Source: Prostheceraeus crozeri
Taxonomy: Eukaryota > Platyhelminthes > Polycladida > Euryleptidae
DNA: 64,000 nucleotides
Assembly: GCA_907163375.1 (NCBI GenBank)
Contig: CAJQUW010003055.1
Span: 248,001 to 312,000 of the forward strand
Direction of reading: 5' to 3'
The notes under the pieces were generated by a model. That model was given only the letters and a program-made list of their open reading frames with translations. It was not told the DNA's origin and made no database searches. This document shows, piece after piece, positions 31,059-42,838 of the stretch. The first letter of the stretch is position 1. Every line of letters starts with the position of its first letter. Both the position numbers and the translations under genes were made by a program.

Positions 31059-32888
31059 TCATGAATTTAATTTTGGATGAAAGCGATCGATAAAATATTT
31101 TTCTTTACATTTACGTTCAATTTTGTTTTCAGAAAAAAGCTTGTAAAAAGGTAAGATTGACATGTTGCCCCTACCACACGTTTCCAGATGTTCACTTAAT
31201 TTAATTTGTCTATAATTGGCATTCAAAATTTGTTGTTTGTGAACCCTTACTCTGGTTCTTAAGGATGTCCCAGTTTCTCCGATATAATAATTTTGACAAC
31301 CGGGGCAGGTGATGACATATACAACATTACTGGTATCACAACTCATATTACAATTTACATGGAAAATGTGTCCATCAAGTGTATAAGAAGATCCTTCTTG
31401 TAGGATGTTACAAGTACCACATCTCAAGTCATTGCATTTATTTACTTTATGTACTTTATCACTTTCAAATGTGGATTTACAAAGAATTCTTTTCAAATTT
31501 CGTGGTTGTCGTTTACTATTAATAAAAGTACAGTCTCCAAAAATTTCTTTAGTTTTATCGTCATTTTTCAATATTGAATTCACATGAGAAATAGCTGGTA
31601 AAATGTTCATGTTTCTAGGGTTGTATGTGTGTACAAAAGGTATGACAGAATCAATATTACTTTTCTTGTCACTTGTAAGAAAAAGTGATGAACGGTCAAT
31701 CTTTAAAGATTTTGAGATGCTATTATCAATTAATGAGTGAGGATAGCCCTGTTGTAATAAGAATTGCCTTAATTCGTCCAGGCGGTTCCTTCGATTGACA
31801 TCATCACTACAGATCATGCATATGCGTCTCGTAAGATTGTAGGGGATCGCTCTTTTAACATGGCGGGGATGGCAGGAGGAGAAGTTTAGATATTGATGAG
31901 TGCCAGTTGTCTTATAGTAAATGTCAGTGTGTATTGTTTCTTCTTCTTTAATCACGAGAATATCAAGAAATGGGATCGCCTTGTCACTTATTTCCATGGT
32001 GAATGAAATGTTGATATCAAGATCATTAAGAATATCATGAAATCGGTTTAACTTTTCAACGTCAAATTTCCAAATAATAAAACAGTCATCCAAGTATCTT
32101 TTCCAGTTACTCATTACATCATTTGTAGTATCACTACCCCACACTTCAATAAGGCGATTTTTCAATTGAATTTCAAGATAGCCAAGTGTTAGGTTTGCGT
32201 AAATTGGGGCCACTTTTGTGCCCGTTGCGGTGCCTTTGATTTGTTTGTAGCAGTTATTACCAAATTCAAAAGTATTGTTTACCAAAACAGATTTTAAGCA
32301 TTCTAAAATAAATGAATGATTGAAGCGACTGTCAATTGCGTTTGGGAATTGCTGAAGCCAAAATTTTACCGCAAATAAACCTAGGTCATGGGGAATGTTT
32401 GTATATAAACTAACAACATCAAAAGTCACCAACTTAGCGTCAAGTGGTATGTGCTTAGGCAAAGTTGTTAAAAAATCAAGATCATCTCTTACATAACTTT
32501 GTATATGCTTGCATTGAGGTTTTAGAATGATATCCAAAAAATTGCTAAGGCGTTGGGTAGGAGCATTTGGGCAACCAACAATAGGTCTAAACGGTAAATC
32601 TGAAGGATTTTGAATAGCAACGTATTCTGACTTATGTTCAGAAATGGCCTTCTTGATCATGTTTGATTTATGAATTTTAGGCAATCCGTAAAAATTACTG
32701 CTTTTGAATTCAAAATTAATCAAATAGTCTTTTTCTTTGCTGGTTAGATTATTTGCAAACAGTTGAATGGTTTTTTTAATGTCTTTCATAATTTGTTTGT
32801 CTTCATTAGTTGGTAATTTTTTGTAAAAGCTTTTATCTTCTAGCATATCTAAAATCTTCTTTTCATAATAGGATATATCCATAATCAC
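31059..32888 (-). CDS. Penelope-like RT with GIY-YIG endonuclease (609 aa), 5' truncated
   Basis: Retrotransposon polyprotein on one open frame. FYGLPKIHKS near residue 70, RT motif A TFDVVSLYTNIP, motif B GTATGTKVAPIYANL, motif C YLDDCFIIW, thumb region, then a Cys-rich linker (CNDLRCGTCNIL). The GIY-YIG nuclease follows: VVYVITCPGCQNYYIGETGTSLRTR, HKQQ, with EKYFIDRFHPKLN at the end. The N-terminal block with the DKGG motif is missing, so the copy is 5' truncated. The remainder is uninterrupted, so it is relatively young. It follows another PLE ORF by 54 bp. Confidence 0.92.
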   Translation of the reverse strand: MIMDISYYEKKILDMLEDKSFYKKLPTNEDKQIMKDIKKTIQLFANNLTSKEKDYLINFEFKSSNFYGLPKIHKSNMIKKAISEHKSEYVAIQNPSDLPFRPIVGCPNAPTQRLSNFLDIILKPQCKHIQSYVRDDLDFLTTLPKHIPLDAKLVTFDVVSLYTNIPHDLGLFAVKFWLQQFPNAIDSRFNHSFILECLKSVLVNNTFEFGNNCYKQIKGTATGTKVAPIYANLTLGYLEIQLKNRLIEVWGSDTTNDVMSNWKRYLDDCFIIWKFDVEKLNRFHDILNDLDINISFTMEISDKAIPFLDILVIKEEETIHTDIYYKTTGTHQYLNFSSCHPRHVKRAIPYNLTRRICMICSDDVNRRNRLDELRQFLLQQGYPHSLIDNSISKSLKIDRSSLFLTSDKKSNIDSVIPFVHTYNPRNMNILPAISHVNSILKNDDKTKEIFGDCTFINSKRQPRNLKRILCKSTFESDKVHKVNKCNDLRCGTCNILQEGSSYTLDGHIFHVNCNMSCDTSNVVYVITCPGCQNYYIGETGTSLRTRVRVHKQQILNANYRQIKLSEHLETCGRGNMSILPFYKLFSENKIERKCKEKYFIDRFHPKLNS

Positions 32889-32942
32889 AATAGGATTAGA
32901 GGCGCTATGTTAGAAGATAGTGTGTACAATTCGTAAAATAAG

Positions 32943-34427
32943 TTACAAATTTAAAGAAAGAGTGTATGATCCGTTCCTTTCATTAGCGAGATTTTCATTA
33001 CTTTTTATGAATATCGACTCCAGGATAAATGGTTGCTTGCATTTACCAATAATGGAAAAATTTTCTTTTTTAGGACGATGAGGGTGAGTAGAGATTTCAG
33101 TAGGTGAAGGATAACCCTTCATGTGTTCCTTCATCCGAGTGTCGAGGTGGCGTTTCGTGGCGCCGACGTACCGCATTTCGCAACGGTCACAAGCGTATTG
33201 ATATACGATAGATGATTTTAGATCACTCGGAATTTTATCTTTATTCGGAAATTGATTTAACAGTTTACAGACTTTGTAAACTGGCCTAACTTCTAAATTC
33301 GGAGGAAGCAACTCATTCAGAGAGAGAATTTTGTTTTTCAAATCATTTTGAGCTTGGCTAATGAAAGGAACAGACCACACTACTCTTCTCACTTGCGCCC
33401 GCTCATTCTCAGCTTGAGAATCATTTACAGTTGAAGCCCCGCACTCAATATTCCTTTCAACCTTTTCTTTGATACGGCTGATGGTTTTACTGTCAAAACC
33501 ATTTTTAATAAAGATATTAGAGATCTCAACCGCCGAAGCTTCGTATAACCTGCGATTAGTGCAGATTTTATAAGCTCTATAAAATATAGAACGCATGGCA
33601 GACAACCTATACGACATGGGAGCATAGGCATAGTAAGGCATATAGATGCCAGTGTTGGTAGGTTTGATGTGAAAATCAATATCGATAACAGAATTGCAGC
33701 AAATTTTTGTATCCAAGAAGACGATCCGATCGTCTTTACTTGTTTCCATGGTAAACTTGATGCTATCATCAAGCGAGTTCAAAAAATTCAAAAAACAGCT
33801 TGCTTGGTGATCATTATCAAAGATGGCCAAACAATCGTCCACATATCTCCCATAAAATTTGGGAGGCTGCCCCTGGCAGTTATCAAACTTCGCTTCGATC
33901 ATGTCCATAGTAAACGCGGCCATGGTGGGACCCAAACTAGATCCCATCGCCATGCCATCCACCTGATTGTAAAGTTTTTTATCAAAGGTAAAAAGAATAT
34001 TGGTGCAGGCCAGTTCAAGTAAAGCTTTAAGGGCTTCACTTTTGATAGGAAAATTGCCGAAATCTATCATGGACAAGACATGATCAATGGTTCTTCTTAC
34101 CGGAATGTTGGTAAAGAGACTCGAAACATCGTAGCTACAAACACGATAGCTAGCATTCGGATTTTCGTTTGTGAATTCTTTTAATTTCTCAACAAGATGA
34201 AAAGTATCTTTCAGCACAAAACGCTGAGGAATATATTTTTTCAAAACCGAATCAAGCCATTGGGCTAATTTAGACGTATACGAATTTCTCATGTTAAGAA
34301 TCGGGCGATATGGTGGGTCACTCATGCTCTTGTGGACCTTCGGCAGCCTCGGCATCTTCCTAAAGAGGTTATTAAATGCAACAACTGCAATATCGGCAAG
34401 ATCGCCAATCAACCCAAGCGTTTCCAT
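32943..34427 (-). CDS. second Penelope-like RT with GIY-YIG (494 aa), different family, 5' truncated
   Basis: MPRLPKVHKSMSDPPYRPIL starts the RT. Motif A is CSYDVSSLFTNIP, motif B GMAMGSSLGPTMAAF, motif C YGRYVDDCLAIF. The nuclease part reads IVYQYACDRCEMRYVGATKRHLDTRMKEH. YVDD rather than YLDD and the different linker show this is not the same family as the 609-aa copy downstream. The frame is intact from its start to the stop, but about 200 N-terminal residues of a full PLE are lacking. Confidence 0.92.
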   Translation of the reverse strand: METLGLIGDLADIAVVAFNNLFRKMPRLPKVHKSMSDPPYRPILNMRNSYTSKLAQWLDSVLKKYIPQRFVLKDTFHLVEKLKEFTNENPNASYRVCSYDVSSLFTNIPVRRTIDHVLSMIDFGNFPIKSEALKALLELACTNILFTFDKKLYNQVDGMAMGSSLGPTMAAFTMDMIEAKFDNCQGQPPKFYGRYVDDCLAIFDNDHQASCFLNFLNSLDDSIKFTMETSKDDRIVFLDTKICCNSVIDIDFHIKPTNTGIYMPYYAYAPMSYRLSAMRSIFYRAYKICTNRRLYEASAVEISNIFIKNGFDSKTISRIKEKVERNIECGASTVNDSQAENERAQVRRVVWSVPFISQAQNDLKNKILSLNELLPPNLEVRPVYKVCKLLNQFPNKDKIPSDLKSSIVYQYACDRCEMRYVGATKRHLDTRMKEHMKGYPSPTEISTHPHRPKKENFSIIGKCKQPFILESIFIKSNENLANERNGSYTLSLNL

Positions 34428-35477
34428 AAAGATGAAGTGATTTCTAAAATTTACTGTGACGTATGCGGCAAATTTCCATTATAGTAACGGGGCGTTCTAT
34501 AGGAGCTCGGATGAGAGAGAGTATCTCTTTAAGGTGCTCCGCAGTACAAGTGCATTTTGAAGAGGAGCATGATGCTACGAGACCAGCTCACAATATTCAT
34601 TGGGAAGTTTTGCACACAGCGATATGTAACTATAGCAAAAGAAGGACACTGGAATTGATCTACATCCAATTTGATGGATGGGTGCATTGGTCGCAATGTG
34701 ACGTACAATAATTAAGGTCTATGTTCATCTGCTCTCTTTTGTTGTCATGCGGTTTTATTTTAGACACTGCGTACCTTGTACAGTCATTGAATATTTATTT
34801 TTATAGTAAATATTCTGAACTTGTGAACTTGAGCGGCGAAACGTCGTATATTTGAATAGCATTTTGTATCCGAAGAAACTTGCTTCCGCTTTGTTCATAT
34901 CTACGTACATATATACAGAACCGGTAACTTGAAGTCACTTCTGTGTATTTTCATCACAAATATACCTAATAATTAAATACAACCGTAATTGTAAGTACAT
35001 AATTATATTATAAATCTTATTAAGGAGATTTTCAGTTGTTGCGAGATTTACGACATCCTGTGTATAGTGTAAATTCATTTCAGTACTAAAAATACATTTT
35101 CAATAACCGCAGAAAGGATATACACAAGCCTTACCTTCCGATGGAACACCTTTATATTCAACCTCCTGTCCATCACATCCACTTAAAGAGCAGCAACTCC
35201 TTCTTCGAAAAAATTCTTTGCCATCAATATCGATATTCCAATGTGTCCAGGAAGTCCAATCACTCGTATCTTCAATATCGAATTGAATAGACAGATTAAA
35301 GTTCTTCAGCTTTCTTTCCACTATCACTAAACTTCGAAAACAATGCTGAAAATGAAATTAATGCTCTCGTAAAACCTTTCTTTGCTTGTGTCATTTCATT
35401 AAAGTGTCTTCATGTTGGAAAGACAACGATGTACATGCATCAATCGTGAGAACACTTCAGTAAGAGCACTGAGGGCA
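34428..35477. other. non-coding stretch with one possible host exon
   Basis: Apart from the ORF at 35,100-35,327 I see only a short PLE-like tail motif (ggcgaaacgtcg at about 34,836). It lacks a CTGANGA box and a closing stem. Confidence 0.4.
35100..35327 (-). CDS. possible host exon, thrombospondin type-1-like
   Basis: 75 codons with DWTSWTHWNID...FFRRRSCC...CDGQ...GKACVYPFCGY and a stop. Spaced Trp residues, an R-x-R-x-C strand and paired Cys are the pattern of TSP type 1 repeats. This is one of the few ORFs in the host part with secreted-protein character. A gtttag sequence just upstream could be an acceptor. No matching exon was found, so this is tentative. Confidence 0.35.
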   Translation of the reverse strand: MIVERKLKNFNLSIQFDIEDTSDWTSWTHWNIDIDGKEFFRRRSCCSLSGCDGQEVEYKGVPSEGKACVYPFCGY

Positions 35478-36297
35478 TAGAGTAGGTATATTAGGCAGAG
35501 TGGTAACTCCGCACGTATTAACACCCCAATGTGTATACACTTTCGATTTTATTAAATGAACTGGAGGGGGATACACAGTTTGTATTGTTACCAAATGTGA
35601 GATATGCAAATTTTTGCAGTTTTCAAGAAATTACAACGGAATTGAGTGATCATGATTGTAATACAAAAGGAATGTTAGTAGTTTACAGATTCTCATGACA
35701 GCTTTGCAGATTTAATGTTTGCAAAAATGTTGCACAGGCCACCTGCCACTGCCAGATCGAAATCACATAATCAAAGACTTCATTTAAGACTTCATAGACT
35801 TCATAGTCTATGAACATGAATGAAATGAAACATGAATTTAGTAAATCTTAGAATCATGCCGATGAAAATTGAATTAAAAACTTGAAATCTCAGCCAAGAA
35901 AGCACGAATAAGATCGAGACTTTTTCATGAAGACTTTCATTATCATACGGATAATGAAATTCCCATGATGATCAGCTTAATTTCCGCTTAGTAAGGATGC
36001 CTATTAGCAAATATTCATTCCTTTTGATATCCAACTTGTTTCATACTACTAATAGAGGGGCGTCATCTCGGTAGTATATAAATTTGCAAAATTTTGACTT
36101 TTTTCAAAACTGCTTATAGAGGGGCAGTCACCTCGGTAGTATATAAATTTGCAAAATTTTGACTTTTTTCAAAACTGCTCAAATAATTTTGTGGACCATG
36201 GGAACATAATCTCCGCAAAAAACTGAATCTTTTGAAATAAAAACTTTCATTGTATACAGATACCTTTTGAGTCGACACTACCTATATCCCTACTCTA
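35478..36297. mobile_element. MITE-like element, copy 2 (820 bp)
   Basis: Same ends as copy 1 (tagagtaggtatattaggc ... cctatatccctactcta). Near 36,055-36,180 a roughly 63-bp piece is tandemly duplicated (aggggc-gtca...tcaaaactgct). No ORF. Confidence 0.8.
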
Positions 36298-37121
36298 TGG
36301 CTGAAGGGTTTATCGCCGCGTGCACTGTGAACTGTACATAGCCAAATGACAGCCACAATCACAGCCACATTGGTTTGTTTTTGAACAGAGATTGAACCTA
36401 TTCATAGGAGATCTGACGAGATGAATTGTAGGAAATTGTAGGGATACAATTGAAGTAAGAAGTCAAATTGAAGAAGAAATAAGAATTGTCTATCTCAATT
36501 CATAATCCGCTAAATTCACGTCTTCATTAACTACAGCAATAAACATCGTTGTCATGCCGCTTAAATTAAAAATTACTGACAAAATCAACCGACGATTGTC
36601 TCCTCCAATATCCTGCGATATCCGACGAATTTGTAGGTTCTCCACCGGCATCGAAACAGATGCTTTGTATAGCAAATTAACTAAACCAAAACTGTTGAAT
36701 ATTGATTGATTTTTTCGATTAGTGATTGTTTGACTTTTGGGCAATCTTTATTATTGTGTGGCAAACCATGATTTATTTTGACATAATTTAATTAATTACC
36801 TACATTTTTGATAAAATTCAAGCTATAATTCATTGCCATTCATTTTGTCGCTTTTTGTCAGATATTGTAGGTGTTCAGTGTCAATCATCCTACAAGAACT
36901 AACAATGACCGACAAAATAGATTTTGTAGGATTAATGCCTGTCAATTGTAAGTCAACGGTTTACAGTGTAGGGGATACGAAGAATATCATATTTCTGCCT
37001 ACTCCAGAAGATGTCTGCCATAAAAATGACAAATCTCATCTTGAGTGGTCATTACGCTCTTAACTGTATCAAAGCGGGAAGTACACTGCAAACTGCGGAG
37101 TACGAAAGCCGGCTGATTTTG
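36298..37121. other. no feature recognised
   Basis: Two ORFs of 75-84 codons without domain character. Confidence 0.45.
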
Positions 37122-37328
37122 AATACGAAACCGATGTACAAAACGAGAATAACAATATGTACAAAAGCACTATTGTTCGTGTTCATACACTACGAAAGCA
37201 ATTGGCTTTCCTATTGGATGATAAAGATTATCCAATAGGAGAGCCAATCAACTTCGCAGTGTTTGAGTACGAACAATAGCGCTTTCGTACATTTTGTTTC
37301 TCTCGCCTTGTACATCGGTTTCGTAAGT
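37122..37328. repeat. foldback element, about 95-bp arms
   Basis: An imperfect palindrome: tacgaaaccgatgtacaa at the left pairs with ttgtacatcggtttcgta at the right. The centre is cctattggat/atccaatagg near 37,222. A MITE-sized hairpin element without coding capacity. Confidence 0.8.
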
Positions 37329-39130
37329 AGTTGTGGCATTGTACAGTTTACAGTGTACATGGATCTACATAAACAAATGGAATTTTTCGATGCCTGACGT
37401 TACTTGCAAGACATCTGTAGCTATAATTCAAGAATTGTCGTTTTACTGAGGTTGGGTGACAATTTACAAATTAAAAATAACAAGAAGCTCGTGCGTGAAT
37501 TTAACTTTGACTTTGACTTGGAAGGATTTTGACCAAATGTCGTTGTTTAAGGTCTTATGTTTGTCTATCTTAACATTCTTGCTAGACAGACATAAATGTG
37601 TTTGAATATGAATCAGTTGAAGGACTTTACGGAAGGCGTGGGAATTGTTTTCTATAACTATCAGTACATGGAAATATCTTTTTAAACTCTTGAAAATCCA
37701 TGGGCAGTGAATTATGTATTCGACTTTCCAAACGATCTTTTAGCTTGGACGCCGTTGCATTTGATGAATAAACAACCAGGAAGATGATGTCGTGATGCAC
37801 GCCAGAATTATGACTGTCATGACACGATGGTTGAGAGCGTGCTTCGTTTGTCTTGGTGAGCTTTGTGCCGCGTTAGCATTTCTAAGACTGGGACCCACTC
37901 CCAGCAGGTAAGCCATTTTTCATGGTGATGCTAGGAACAGGGCGCATTGAAATATCTTCTCAACCTCGGGAAGAGCCACAAAAATGAATCGCATGCAGCT
38001 GGCCATAAAACTTGGCTGCGTATTTTCTAACTCATTTCTTTTTTGAAAATAGAGACGCTTCCTGTCCGAGTACAGTCACGATATCTTGACTGTAATACTT
38101 TGGAGTTGTCATTTCTTGTTTCACTTCTAAAGCAAAATGGTTCTCGGAATTGCTGGATCCAAATTTGTGAAAACTTATGTATTTTCTACGGGTTGTATAG
38201 AAAAGAAAATAGTTGGAAAATGAGCGACCATATTCTATGTCCAAGTGTATACAGTGATATCCCGATTTACGTAACGGATGCTCTCCTGGAAATCATTGCG
38301 TAAAACAAAACTGCGTAAATCGGGCAAAGAGTCAATGGGAAATTAGAAAATGAGCTGTGCAGATCAATACACGTAAGAGATTTGTCAAAGCGCAGTCTTT
38401 TTTTCGTTTCCAAAACTCGCAATAAAACAAATGTTTAGGGTAGAAAAATTGCATGATGCAAGTAGTTTTGTATAGCTTTCGCATGCATACCGATAACATG
38501 TACAGTGTACACTCATGAACGACTGCATGAAAGCACATATTGCATCAAGAAATATTGCATGCAACTATCGATAAGATATTAGGGGAATTTTACTACATAT
38601 AAACGAGTCTCTCACGGTAAAGTTCATTTGAAAAGGCTTTAAGAAGAGCCAAAATGAGGCGGTGGCTTAAAGAAGTTGACAATCTTCGTTTGACGATCCG
38701 ATTGATGATGAACCCTACCTAATATGAATTTCAGAATAGCACAAAAGGATATACGAGTAAATGCTTAAAATTATAGTGCATTGTTTCAGATTTTTTCTTG
38801 GCGCTGAATTAAGTATAAGCGGGGCAGTGTTTTCGTAAAACAAGGTATAGTCGAGAAATATGTATTGCGCATATGCGGGGTTGCGCATGTGCTTGGCCGA
38901 CGATGAAGTCCGTTAGGGAAGGGAAGACGAACCTGCAGTGGAAGACCTAGGATTATGGAGAGATTTCCTGCTGTCACTCATTCACCGTTACTTGCACTGA
39001 AGACGCAATTTTTTTTTTGTTTACATCGAAGGCCTCTGAAAAGTTGCCAAGGAAAGAGATGGAGCTCTAGAAAGCAGCAAATACGAAAAGATAGAATGCG
39101 TGAAAAAATAAACACTTGTATCCGAAAGCG
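37329..39130. other. mostly featureless stretch with a small inverted repeat
   Basis: Contains cccgatttacg (38,271-38,281) and its complement cgtaaatcggg (38,314-38,324), a small foldback. Otherwise only short ORFs. Confidence 0.5.
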
Positions 39131-39309
39131 TGCGTAAAGCCTATTTCCTGTGGGTCCCGTATGACGTGGGGTTTACCTTCAGAGAACAGGTCGACATGGT
39201 GGTGAAGAGAGAGAGAGCGGATGGAAGAGCGCGGATGGAACGTGGAACTGTTGAGGATGACCTGTCTGATCCTGGAGTGGTAATGAGTGCACCGCGAGGA
39301 ATGCGTTGA

Positions 39310-39770
39310 AGCGCATGTGGCCTCAGACAGTCAGTCGGCACTGACAGCTCTTCATGGAACTGAAATTAGTTGGATAGACGAGGGGCCTGACAGAATCAGC
39401 GTGGTGGGGAAGAAGTTGCGGTGGTGTGGAAAGCACCTGTGGCTCGTGTGAGCTCCGGATCACTGTAGTCTGGTGCGGAATGAGTGGGCGGACGCAGCGG
39501 CTAAGGCGGCAGAGGGTGAGAGGCGCCGAGGAGGGAGTGGAACAAGGAATATGTACACGACCCGGCGCCGATCTGTGTACGAGGGTGGGATCAGTCGGGT
39601 TTTGGAGACCCAGTGGGCCAGGGAGGACCGGGTCAGTATGGCTCTGCTAAAAATGGGACACTCTCTGGAGCTGGGAAGAGGATGGACTGGAAGGGTCGGG
39701 ATGTGTAGGATGTGTGCGGAAGTGGAGAAGGGGTGGAAAGCATTATGGAATGTGCAGAGGGTATGAGAGT
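39310..39770 (+). pseudogene. LINE RNase H domain relic
   Basis: The plus strand reads SDSQSALTALHG, the second active-site block of RNase H. After a frame change comes RNEWADAAAKAAEG, the last block, then GHSLELGRGWTGRVGMCRMC, the Cys-rich end of many non-LTR polyproteins. GC-rich for the window. The opposite-strand ORF (39,460-39,810) is a shadow. Confidence 0.6.
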
Positions 39771-40649
39771 CAGTTTGATGCTGTTTTCGGGTGTGCATGT
39801 TCATACTCATGACATGGGTTGTTCAGGTGATCATGACTCGTCTCTGTTCTAGACCTCGGGAAGCGTTACTAGAGGTGGTGAAGGCGAGTGAAGCTCTGGT
39901 CGCAAGCCTTCGACAACAACAGTAAAACTGCGGCAGGACATAAAATGTTGCAATTTACCCGTTTGGAATCTCCATGTTCTACTGTGAAGTCTGGATAAAT
40001 CCAATCATGAGGAAGTTGATATTGAATGAACGTGCCGTTGTTTAAGGTGCCTTTTATCCAAAGTGGATGAGCTGAAATACAAATGCAATGTCAAACCTTG
40101 AGACAGTATTCCAATATAAACGGAAAAAGTAGTGCAACTGAGATAATTGTGACATGAAATGAAATTCCTTTATTGACTTCTTGATGAAGAAAGCTTTCAA
40201 ACGAATATATTTGACTTTGCGAAGAACTGATTGTGATTCAACTTTATCATATTGTGTGCATTTATCTGCTCTGTTGTCACATGTGCATGTCCGGTCTACT
40301 GCTACCTCCCTCCATACCTGAAAAATGAGATTTTACGACCTGAGTTTGAATTTAAATCTCCTTTTTTATATTTGCGATCAAATGTGTAATGAGATATTTG
40401 AACAGACACTGTCATGCCATGATCATCCCCTAAAGAATCTTTTTGACGAGCACGTCTCTCGGACACGTAGCAGCTGCCCCTGAAAAGAAAGCGAATTCTT
40501 ACGCAGCGTCTTGCCAATAGTTTTATTAGATTCTGTCGTTAGCTTGACTCGAGGAGTGAGATGCCTACTACAGAAGACGTTGGAGAAGCATGACACAGGC
40601 CCCCGACCCGGCTGACTAGCTGGAACAGGAGGAAGAAAAAGAAGAAGAT

Positions 40650-40877
40650 TCATGAAATCCCAAACTGATGTCCACTTACCACCGCGTGCTTGGCCAATTC
40701 GGATTCTTCCACATGCAATTCCCGTATCAATCGAGAATGTTCCTTTTTCCTCTTCTTCAAAGGTCTGGAAGTCCCACCAACAAAAGAGAAACCGATTTTA
40801 TGTTGTACACATTTGATGTGATAGACCAAACCAAGGCATGTTGAAGGAGATGGCCGTTTTCGAACGAGTAAGATCAT
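40650..40877 (-). pseudogene. PLE GIY-YIG fragment
   Basis: 75 codons: LVYHIKCVQHKIGFSFVGGTSRPLKKRKKEHS, then LAKHAVVSGHQFG. It has the same layout as the cassette at 49.6 kb (TSRP...EH...KHAVSSGHP), so probably the same PLE family, but YIG is VGG and the rest is missing. Confidence 0.6.
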
Positions 40878-40990
40878 TATTGAGGTTCTGCGACAGCTTC
40901 AAAGCGATGCAGATGGTATATTGTTTTTGCATCCAGCTTCAAAAGCTGTGCTAGAATCGCGATCGAATCTTGTGAATTCACCTTTAACCC

Positions 40991-41102
40991 AGGGATGTGG
41001 AGTCGGAGTCGGAATTGGAGTCCCGGAGTCCCATCATTTTTGCTGGAGTCGGAGTCCTATCAAATGATAGGACTCCAGACTCCGGCCTATAACTAGACCC
41101 GA
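40991..41102. repeat. gtcctatca palindromic repeat, copy 3
   Basis: ggagtcggagtc runs, core palindrome at 41,051-41,076, ending cctataactagacccgaaa exactly as copy 1. Confidence 0.75.
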
Positions 41103-41308
41103 AACAAAAAAATATTAATCCACGTCGAGTTGAGTGGCGAATTATTTATCCTCGTGGAGCCGAGTCGCATCCATCCAACTTGAAGCGACATTTGATAAAC
41201 TGTCATTGAGAATGATTGATAATTGATACATCAGTGATCACTAAAAATAGGTTCAGGAAAGCCTCTAATGATCTATGATGTAGGTTACCATTTCGTTTTG
41301 AAAAAACT

Positions 41309-41390
41309 AGGCTATATATACTTGCCGTCCGGAGTCGGAATCCTATCAACACCCGGAGTTGGAGGAAATGATAGGACTCCGCATCCCTGC
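41309..41390. repeat. gtcctatca palindromic repeat, copy 4 (interrupted)
   Basis: Begins ggctatatatacttgcc as copy 2. The palindrome centre has been replaced by an extra acccggagttggagg stretch. Confidence 0.65.
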
Positions 41391-41399
41391 TTTAACCGT

Positions 41400-42686
41400 C
41401 AGAGACCTGAGCTTTTTCACACTGGACCCCTTTTACAAATTCTTAGTTCACCTTCTCAAATCGATATCAAATCATTAGAAAAGTTGATTTTGAATAAAGC
41501 AATGATGTTTGCGTGTAGCAAGTTGATATAACTAATCCTTTGAGTGTCTTTCAGCCGTCTCAGTAAACAGATGCGAAAATGTAGTGTTTTTGCAATTCAA
41601 CGACATTCAACACAGTATCAGTTGTACTGCAAATCGGTTATACGATGTTTCCTGTCGCCATGTAACCTCAGATACATGTAATTGATTTTAATGAAATTGA
41701 TTTATTCCATGCAGCACAACCTTTACATTTGGCCATTGTTTCAAATTTATCCATACCAATCGGAAATATGCCTAACCTGAGCCATAATTGCTGCATTTTA
41801 AGACTTTCAAAACACCTGCGGAGATCTGAAACTCATCAGCTACTGTTGTAACCGCTTTGCCAGCAGTCTGTCTTTAGTGTTGAACTATGAATATAATGAT
41901 GGCTTTTATTTTGAACATTGATTTGTGCTGATTTGTTCATGTAGGCCAAACAGTCATGCACTCACATGTGCGATAATATCACATTTTGCGATATTAACAT
42001 AAAGCACATGCACAAGCATTATGTAAACATTGAATACATGAATTTCACTCATTGTGCACCATCGTGGACCTGCACAAATTCATTTTTTATCTAATAGTAA
42101 ACATTTTATGTGAATTTCTACACCCTCTCACACCTGAAGGGGGTCCAATAAACCCCCAGGCGTATCTAACGTACTTCCACCAGTTCAATTGAAATGAAGT
42201 GACACATGAAGATGCACTGTCAAAAATGATGATTGTGCATGGGCATGAGCGGTTGATAATTCCTCAGCACAAAAAGCAAAATAGAAAAATATGCTCCCGG
42301 GGTCCACAGGACCCTACTAAGGTCTCTGAGTGTTAAAGTAACTTTTCGGCATCATTCAACCAGCAAGGCATCGCAAACAGCAATCAGTGAGGTGACTTTC
42401 AAAGTAGGTCTACATCATGTCTCAGCATCTCCATTTGACCTTACTACTCTTATGTAGTCATTTATGTCATAAACAACTTAAAGCAAAAGGCACTTAAGAT
42501 AGGTCTACAATCCATGATATCAGAGCATCCTGCAAACTTGTATTTCGAGTAAGAAAGCTAGCTTCCTTATTATTAAAGATCATATCCCTTTCTTATAGGT
42601 ACAAGTTCTCAATTGCCTCGGCCCAGAAAAGATTTGTTAAAATAGTCAAAATACTGTCGATACATGAATCCTAATACCAAAATGAT
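41400..42686. other. no feature recognised
   Basis: Only short ORFs. Blocks such as gggggtcc-aataaaccccc (42,135) are small GC-rich inverted repeats without clear affiliation. Confidence 0.45.
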
Positions 42687-42838
42687 AAGCCTAATGCAGA
42701 TGCTTCTCTACAACAAATATTTCCACCAACCAAAACAAGTTGAAAAGCGCATGTCTTTTGCTTGTATCTATTACTATTCGCCCTATAGCGGCGCCTACAT
42801 GTAGTCAATCTGAGTGAAAATAAGTCTTTACAGTAGGT
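42687..42838. repeat. about 150-bp direct repeat, left copy
   Basis: From taatgcagatgcttctctac to gtctttacagtagg. Near-identical to 43,438-43,588 in the same orientation. The two copies bracket the tRNA-like/hammerhead unit. Confidence 0.85.

Noticed and set aside
34830-34875. cttgagcggcgaaacgtcg as a hammerhead
   Set aside because: It has a gaaac box but no CTGANGA box and no closing stem I; at most a PLE-tail relic.
39460-39810. 116-codon minus-strand ORF
   Set aside because: Opposite-strand shadow of a LINE RNase H relic in a GC-rich stretch; the plus strand shows the conserved motifs.
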